Of a stretch of DNA of 64,000 nt, positions 58,201-64,000 are shown piece after piece. The DNA comes from Ceratobasidium sp. AG-K. Lineage: Eukaryota > Basidiomycota > Agaricomycetes > Cantharellales > Ceratobasidiaceae. Below the pieces are notes generated by a model. That model was not told where the DNA came from, did no database searches, and saw only the letters and a program-made list of their open reading frames with translations. The translations under genes and the position numbers were made by a program. Location: NCBI GenBank assembly GCA_037039685.1, contig JAWNGF010000002.1, forward strand, positions 2,604,001-2,668,000, written 5' to 3'. Numbering within the stretch: the first letter of the stretch is position 1; the number at the start of each line of letters is the position of its first letter.

Positions 58201-58680
58201 GCTGAAGACATCGGCAAATTCCTTGAATTCTTCTGGTAGGTCGTCTATTGAGGCCGTTCTTGCTTGGATGGGTTCTGGCCGCCATGATATGTGCTTCGTT
58301 TTCCAATCGATGACTGGGTTTGCTTCTTCTAACCATTCCAATCCTAGGATAGGTTTAGTTTCCCCAGTAGGCATAGCAAAGAAGACTTGTTTGAAGGTTC
58401 TTCCCTCCACGTTTAGTTCCAGCTTAGCTTTGAAACGTATTTGGTGAGAGAGTTCCTTCCCCTGGATACCGATTACTTTCCTCAGAGTGGGAAGCTCCAT
58501 GAGTGGAATATTGTTGGATCGAGCCCAAGAGATGTCCAAGAAGTTCTTTGATGCTCCAGAATCGATGAGGGTTGGGATAAGTTCTGTGATTCCGGCAACA
58601 TTTGCGTAAACAATGGTTGACTCATTTGTTCCTCTAAAGTACATTGTTTCCGTTGCCGGTTTTTTGGTCTCTCCACACAC
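54886..58680 (-). pseudogene. G2 pol with three stops
   Basis: Protease IDSGASKNFLDISWARSNN is intact. RT reads SKINLRMGFNN where an Asp (KIDLR) is expected, while YIDDILVFSKN is intact. A TGA follows SKN (57607-57609). RNaseH (YTDHRNLQFWKESRTFNRRH) and integrase (HHNSKIAGHQGQ, CQTCPRTKG, VVVDQFSRMAHF, STISDRGTTFNSK) follow in frame to a stop after STAYHP (56074-56076). Another stop follows NNITEKW (55831-55833). The module HPVFHIDLLSPYK and the chromodomain (YEVEKIVDWKKTKDGLFYRV) are open to 54886. The frame is -1 relative to gag. Confidence 0.9.
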
Positions 58681-58682
58681 AG

Positions 58683-60683
58683 TTAGAGGGAGACCCCTGC
58701 TTTTCCCGAGTCTTCCTCAATTGTTGCTTCCCTTCCTTTAATGCTAGGTTCCGTTGTTATCCATTCCTTGGACGGGCATTTGAATGAGCGGTGTCCTTCC
58801 TGCCCGCACTTCAGGCAGCGGTTGGCTGCTATCCTTGCTTTGTATACTTCATCAGGCAGCTGCTTTGTAGAGGATTGTCCGCTAGCGGTTGGTTGGGCTG
58901 CCTTCTTCCCTGTAGAGGCCTTGATTTGTTGCAGCTTCTGGTCGATAGAGATTGCGATTGAGATCCACCGGTCGAGGGAAAGTTCTCGTTCTGTCCCATC
59001 TTCATTGATCAGGGTTAGCTCAAAACGAGCTAGTTCGGTCTTGACTTCAGACTTCAATCCTTCCTTGAATTGGTTGATCAGAGCTTCTTGTCCCCAATTT
59101 ATGTCTACCAGAAGATACCGGAATTCTGAAGCATAGTTTGCTACAGAGTTGTTCTGTTTGCATTTTCGGATGTCTGATTTGGCTTTAGCTTTTTTGTTGG
59201 GGTTGCTGAACTGTTCCATGAAGTGTGCCTTGAAACTTTCCCATGAGGTGAGATTTTGATTGTTTTCTCCTTGGTTAAGCGATCGCAAGAGTACTTGTGC
59301 CCAGTGAGTGGCGGCTTTGTTCTCGGATTTGAAGTTTGCTAGAGCTTTGCGGATCCTTTCTTTGTTGGAAGTGTATTGATCGCCTAGACATACAAAGTAG
59401 CTCTCCATTTGTGTGATGAACATTTTGGCACCTTCTCCTTTCTTTCCGTCAAAGGCTTCTGGACTAGTCACCTTGGGACGACGTGGTCCACTACCAATGT
59501 TTGGGTTCTCGATCAGTCGTTGGATTCTTAATTCCAATTTGTCGATCCTGGTAGATTCCGCGTCTGGATGTGGTGGAGAATTTGATCGCCTGGAGGGGAT
59601 CCTGTGCAGGGATGCTTCGTCCATTTCTTCTCGCATGATGTTGATAGTTTCCTGAACTTCCGTGATTTTGGCAGTGAAGGAGGTTCCTTCCTGTCGTAAG
59701 GTTTCTAATCCTTGTGTTACTGCCTCGTTCCATTCGAGTTGCCCTTGTCTGGTAGTGTTGAGTTCTTCGCATACATTGTTTACTTGTCCTTGAGTGTTGG
59801 TAACCTCATTTTGAAGGCGGGTCACGTCTTGACCGACTAGGAAGGAATTATGTTCGCCATTTCTTGCCGAGTTCAGAATGTCCGTTAAAGTGCCTTGTAG
59901 GGTGTTGATGGAATTGTTAAAGATTTGCTGGTTGTTTGCTAGGACTTGTGTGACCTGTTCTAGACCGCTAAGCCTTCGATCTATAGTGACTCTCATTCCG
60001 TCTATAACCCTAAGGGTGGCGTTGTGTCTTCCTTCTAGAAGGTCGTCCAGGTCGTCAAGATTACTGATTACAGTCCTGCTGCTAGAGCTGGAACTTGAAC
60101 TTGAGCTTCCTGGATCACCGGTGCTTTGTTGTGCCGGGGCCAATTGTCCAGAGTAACCCTGTGGGACATATGATGGTGCTGGAATCGCTGGTGTGACTGG
60201 CTGGGAAGCCACTGGAATTGGTCCTGCGTTGGTGATGGTTCCTCCAATTTGGGGGACTGTAGGGACGTTCGGGATGTGTGGTGTAGGAGGAGGTCTAATG
60301 GGAACAAGTGACACGCCCCCATGAGCCTCAGGTTGGGGAGAAAAGAACTGTCTCCTAGTCCCTAGTGGCCACAAGGGACGTGATGGCCCTGGACTTCCAG
60401 TTGGAATGCGAATTGCTGCTGGAGTGGGGTCATTTGTGAGATCTCCTGGTTCCCTATTTGTGATAGTGGGTTCTTCCTCTTGTACAATTGTCATGTCGGC
60501 GATGCCGAAAGCTCCCGGCATTGATGTTTGGCTTTGGGAGCGTGATCGGGCAGGACCTCCCGCTTGAATTTGTGCGATATCTTGTTCGTTTAGTGATCCT
60601 GTGGGCCTTGCTGCCCGACTGGGTGCTCTCCTTGTTGATATAGTGGATGAGGGGCGTGACCCTCCATCTTCTTGAATAGACAT
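58683..60683 (-). CDS. G2 gag polyprotein, intact, 666 aa
   Basis: This is the only uninterrupted gag in the window. The N-terminal third is Pro/Ser-rich (FFSPQPEAHGGVSLVPIRPP, Ser tract). The middle has heptad-like stretches (INTLQGTLTDILNSARN, WNEAVTQGLETLRQE). The capsid-like part is FDGKKGEGAKMFITQMESYF...FMEQFSNPNKKAKAKSDI, and the zinc knuckle CLKCGQEGHRSFKC is near the C-terminus. It ends GKAGVSL. The pol frame overlaps the end of gag at -1, so pol expression would need a ribosomal frameshift near the stop. Confidence 0.9.
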   Translation of the reverse strand: MSIQEDGGSRPSSTISTRRAPSRAARPTGSLNEQDIAQIQAGGPARSRSQSQTSMPGAFGIADMTIVQEEEPTITNREPGDLTNDPTPAAIRIPTGSPGPSRPLWPLGTRRQFFSPQPEAHGGVSLVPIRPPPTPHIPNVPTVPQIGGTITNAGPIPVASQPVTPAIPAPSYVPQGYSGQLAPAQQSTGDPGSSSSSSSSSSRTVISNLDDLDDLLEGRHNATLRVIDGMRVTIDRRLSGLEQVTQVLANNQQIFNNSINTLQGTLTDILNSARNGEHNSFLVGQDVTRLQNEVTNTQGQVNNVCEELNTTRQGQLEWNEAVTQGLETLRQEGTSFTAKITEVQETINIMREEMDEASLHRIPSRRSNSPPHPDAESTRIDKLELRIQRLIENPNIGSGPRRPKVTSPEAFDGKKGEGAKMFITQMESYFVCLGDQYTSNKERIRKALANFKSENKAATHWAQVLLRSLNQGENNQNLTSWESFKAHFMEQFSNPNKKAKAKSDIRKCKQNNSVANYASEFRYLLVDINWGQEALINQFKEGLKSEVKTELARFELTLINEDGTERELSLDRWISIAISIDQKLQQIKASTGKKAAQPTASGQSSTKQLPDEVYKARIAANRCLKCGQEGHRSFKCPSKEWITTEPSIKGREATIEEDSGKAGVSL

Positions 60684-60697
60684 ATTGTATGTTGTTA

Positions 60698-60709
60698 AGC
60701 TTGTTTTGT
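60698..60709 (-). other. Primer-binding site of G2, self-priming type
   Basis: ACAAAACAAGCT on the minus strand beside the 5' LTR, complementary to AGCTTGTTTTGT inside the same LTR, as in G1. Confidence 0.72.
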
Positions 60710-60711
60710 AA

Positions 60712-61168
60712 TGTCGTAAGCTTCTTCTTGGTGGCTATGAGACAAGCCGAGATGGAGAGTGGACGGCACTAAGACCTAAGTGACCTCTTGAACCGCAACA
60801 CACTTAAGTGTCTGTAGGCTCTTGAAGGTAGGGGTGGTTCAAAGTGTCACTCAGAGGGGATGTTTGACGAGACAAAACAAGCTGGGGTTACCAGGCTTGT
60901 TGGTCCTCTATATATATTCAGAAAGAGGCCGAGTCATACAAGGCGCAGCCACACAAGTCATACAAAACAGCCAGTCAGGAGTGTCCATGTGAGTCATGCT
61001 GTATGAACAGACATGACTCGTACAAAGCACAGCCGCGTTACACAATGTAACAGAATAACCACAAGAAGGTGACAACGCGGCAAACGGAAACGGGGAACGT
61101 AACACAAAGAGGGAAGACAGGCGGGCGCAACGACGGGCAAGTCCGATGGAGTGAGCTAGCTCACGACA
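60712..61168 (-). repeat. 5' LTR of G2
   Basis: 457 bp on the minus strand, TGTCGTAAGC...GCTCACGACA on plus. It keeps more CpG than the 3' LTR and contains the same terminal palindrome and promoter blocks as the G1 LTR. Confidence 0.93.
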
Positions 61169-61547
61169 AAAGCAAGCTCTTAGTACGCTGAGCCACAAGA
61201 AAACAAGGTCACGTGACAACATGAACAATTGATCCTCAAGTACAGCGTCTCAAAGGAGCAAGGCTCCAACAGCAACAATAGTCAAAATCCAAACAAACCC
61301 CCCAAGAGGAGCACGAGAACAGGCAGGTGATTGGACGGCACCACTTAGAAGTGGCAGCTGCGTGTCAAGACCCCCTTCTACCAGCATCCCAGGAGGAATT
61401 GGCAACATTATTGAAACATCAGGAACTCAAGAAGAAACCAGGATTTCAAACAAGCAAGGGTCCACCTCACCAACAATTTGAGTAGTTGAAAATCCAATCA
61501 ACACACCACCACCAGCAGCACCAATTGTCACTTTCCATGGGGAAAGT

Positions 61548-63420
61548 GTGATTAGCCCTAGGGCTGTGCGCGTGATTAGGATACCAGGACCACTTAGAAA
61601 TGCAACCCCAGGACCATTGGACACTGGAACAACAGGGACTAGACAACCTTTAGCATTTCCTGACTTTGGAATGCAATTTCCACCACCAATAGCTACCCCT
61701 GCATCCATGCCACCGCTAGTAGAAGTCCCTAGGACTCACAGTGCCCTGAGCATGCCATCAACCTTCCAATCACAAGGAAGTGTTGAGTCAATTTCACAAG
61801 ATGAAGGACTGAGACAAGAACAACTAATGGAAAACATGAAGGGAAATCCAATCCAAACCCTGGAAAGGATCTTCAACACCCTCCAGATCCAATATCAACA
61901 AGAGAACGCAGTCCAAGCCCTTAGAATTGAAGGGTTGGAACAACGATGGAATCTACAAACCCAAGACACAACAAATATGATGCAGCAAATTGAGTGCATT
62001 GCCTCCAGAACGGAAGATGGAGTCAATACTTTCTATGAAAGACTGAGGAACGTTGATTGCATTCAACAACAAATCCTTGATGTCTTTGAATGATTGGTTG
62101 AAAATTCCGAACAAATCAACAATAAGTTGAAAATTCCAAACAAATCAACAATAGGTTGAACAACTTTGATCTCCTGATGAACCAAACCTTGCAAGGGCAA
62201 ATCCAGCGTATTACACGCATTGAAGAAACCCTAGGAAGAATGGCGGAAGGGATGAGAAACATGACCATCACCCTTGGAAGGATTGATGAGGAAGTTACCA
62301 ACAGATTCCAGGATCAAACCACTAGGATGCAAGAGGTCCGCCTACAAACCAGGGAAACGTTTGACCTTCTTGAACAGATTGGTGCCAATGCCCAAGCAGA
62401 ATCTGAACACCAAAGGGAAGAATCCCAACAAACCCCCATTGAGATCCCACAACAGAGACAACCACCCCCTCATCTTCCACCACAGGGACAACAATCACCC
62501 TCTTTTGAGGTACAAGGACAATCCGGATATCAAATCAGAGACAACGGAAGGACCTTTATCTTCCAAACAAATCAAGGAGGCAACAGAGGAAACTCAGGAC
62601 CATGCATCAAAATGCCAAAGGCTTTTGAAGGAACCAGGGGAACTGCAGCCAAAACCTTCCTTGCAAGAATGAAGGCATATTTTTGTCTGAACCCCACCCA
62701 ATATGACATGGATGAACGGCGCATTGTTGCAGTATTGATGAACATGGCAGAGGGTCCCACTGGAAATTGGGCACAACCAGTTCTGAATAGGTACAATGAC
62801 CACCTAGATCATCCGTGGCTAGACTCATGGGAAGCCTTCCAAGAAGCCTACAACAGACAATGGAGCAACCCCAGCAAAAAGGTTCAAGCTGAACAGGGAA
62901 TCCAACAACTTTACCAAAACAAGAGTGTGTCTGAATATGTCTCTGACCTCCGACTCCTTTCCCAAGAACTTGACTGGAACAACGCAGCCCTAGCGGCACG
63001 ATTCAGACAAGGACTGAACCGCTTCATCAAAGCAGAACTTGTTTGTGAGGAACTCAGGGATAGAGCAGGAGCTGAACAGCAAGATCTTGAAGGATGTATC
63101 AATATCGCCCTGCAAGCAGAGGAAATCAACAAACTGACCAACCCGGTTAGTACAAGGAAGAAGAGCAAACAGCCAGCCCAGGCAGATGGTTCCAGGGCCC
63201 AGAAAATCAAAGGGGACCCGGTCCCAAAAGAAGAGAAGAAACACTGAAGAGAAAACAACCTCTGCATCAAATGTGGGGAAGCAGGGCACAATCTCGCTGA
63301 CTGCACAAGGGAGTGGACCTACAAGGACAAAGGAAAGAAGCCTGTGAAAGGAAAAGCCACTGAACTCAAAGATGAGAAAGTGAATGAGAACAAATCCACC
63401 AATTCCGAGTCGGAAAACTA
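61548..63420 (+). pseudogene. G3 gag, frame broken by a small duplication and a stop
   Basis: The first part (61548-62093) is Pro-rich then coiled-coil-like (LERIFNTLQIQYQQENAVQA). A TGA follows ILDVFE. A 29-bp tandem duplication (62101-62129 and 62130-62158) shifts the frame into the second part (62156-63247). The second part holds LGRMAEGMRNMTITLGRIDE, the capsid-like MPKAFEGTRGTAAKTFLARM and YNRQWSNPSKKVQAEQGI. A TGA after EEKKH precedes the zinc knuckle CIKCGEAGHNLADC. The gag frame ends TNSESEN at 63420. Distantly related to the family-1 gag. Confidence 0.85.
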
Positions 63421-64000
63421 GATGGGCATCTCTCCACCATGTGTGAAGATGCCCTGACATCCTCTCTGCAAAATGAATACTATTGCAAGGCTACAAATGA
63501 AACACCCATGGTATACACAACTGCAGAGGGAATCACAGAAAAAATCTCAACTCTCATTGACTCCGGCTTGTCTAGAAACTTCATCAACCTGAACTTTGGC
63601 AAGGAAAACAATATCCCTTTGACCAAATTACAAAGCCCCAGAAGCATTGAAACCATTGACAGAAAAACACAAAAAGATCAGATCCATTTCAGGTGCAAGC
63701 TGAAATTCAATCTAGAAGGAAGAACTTTCTACCAAAAATTCTATGTCATGAACACTGGCACACAACCCATGATTTTAGGAATGCCATGGCTGAAGGAAAC
63801 CAACCCTGAGATATCCTGGTCCCCCTTTGCTATCAAATGGAAAACAGAACTTCCCCTTATTGCCAAAGCAGGACTACTTCAGGAACTACCAAGAGAACTT
63901 GAAGAATTCAAGAACGTCTTTGACAAAGAAAAATATGACAAACTCCCTGAACACAGGGAATGGGATTGTAGAACCGACTTCTATGACAACAATTGGCTTC
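63421..64000 (+). CDS. G3 pol start: protease and beginning of RT region, partial
   Basis: Open in the -1 frame relative to gag up to the window end. A retroviral-type aspartic protease is visible with LIDSGLSRNFINLNF (active-site DSG) and MILGMPWLKETNPEISW. The pre-RT linker LEEFKNVFDKEKYDKLPEHR matches the EFKEFADVFSEEKFKRIPDH of the family-1 elements. RT motifs lie outside the window. Confidence 0.85.

Larger units (their letters stand above)
53939..61168 (-). mobile_element. Element G2, full-length family-1 chromovirus
   Basis: 7,230 bp with a perfect target duplication AAAGC (53934-53938 and 61169-61173). It is inserted within the primer-binding site of G3. Both 457-bp LTRs are present and differ at about 13 positions, all transitions. 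gag and the 3' ORF are intact; pol has three in-frame stops. Confidence 0.95.
53433..64000 (+). mobile_element. Element G3, family-2 LTR retrotransposon, runs off the window
   Basis: 5' LTR 53433-53929, then nine bases, the nested element G2 (53939-61168) with its duplication AAAGC, then the rest of the leader and gag-pol to the window end. The sequence before and after G2 joins into a normal primer-binding site. G3 is inserted in the gag of element H after TTCAG. Its 3' half, 3' LTR and second target-site copy are outside the window. Confidence 0.9.

Overview
The window is fungal nuclear DNA. Multi-exon genes with about 50-nt GT-AG introns, F-box, sirtuin and Atg18-family proteins, and Tf1/sushi-type chromoviruses point to an agaricomycete; the gene style fits the Rhizoctonia/Ceratobasidium group, but that species guess rests on memory only. 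All exon boundaries were inferred by hand from frame, splice motifs and comparison between paralogues.

Region 1 (about 1-20.1 kb) opens with the 3' part of an Atg18-family PROPPIN gene. A tandem array of seven related minus-strand genes follows. They combine a ubiquitin or ubiquitin-like domain, an N-terminal extension and/or a C-terminal 'KPVIYLYPP' domain. Copies 1-3 are extension plus ubiquitin-like domain. Copy 4 is near-perfect ubiquitin joined at RLRGG to the KPVIYLYPP domain. Copy 6 has all three parts. Copy 5 is a pseudogene and copy 7 a fragment. The [PROPPIN tail + copy 1] block was duplicated, leaving a PROPPIN pseudogene. DNA transposons sit inside the array: a small inverted-repeat element, a Tc1/mariner element invaded by a solo LTR and by a hAT-like element, and a 0.8-kb near-perfect palindrome.

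Region 2 (20.2-31.8 kb) is host gene space: a sirtuin fused to an Hri1-like domain, two paralogous F-box genes, a secreted Egh16-like protein, a 1.6-kb foldback element, and a small two-helix membrane protein.

Region 3 (32.8-64 kb) is a nest of LTR retrotransposons with two LTR families. Family 1 (LTR about 457 bp, TGTCGTGAGC...GCTTACGACA) includes truncated element B, old element H, and younger elements G1 (TSD GAGAA) and G2 (TSD AAAGC). Family 2 (LTR about 490 bp, TGTTGTGACC...GGTTGCAACA) includes two solo LTRs and element G3, which runs off the window. H is interrupted by a solo family-2 LTR, by a 3.5-kb DNA transposon with an apparently intact 961-residue DDE transposase, by G1, and by G3, whose primer-binding site is in turn split by G2. 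Family-1 elements encode gag, then protease-RT-RNaseH-integrase-chromodomain in the -1 frame, then an extra 254-residue ORF overlapping the end of pol. Both families carry a sequence just inside the 5' LTR that is complementary to the predicted mRNA 5' end, the arrangement of Tf1-type self-priming. Most differences between the two G2 LTRs are transitions at CpG.
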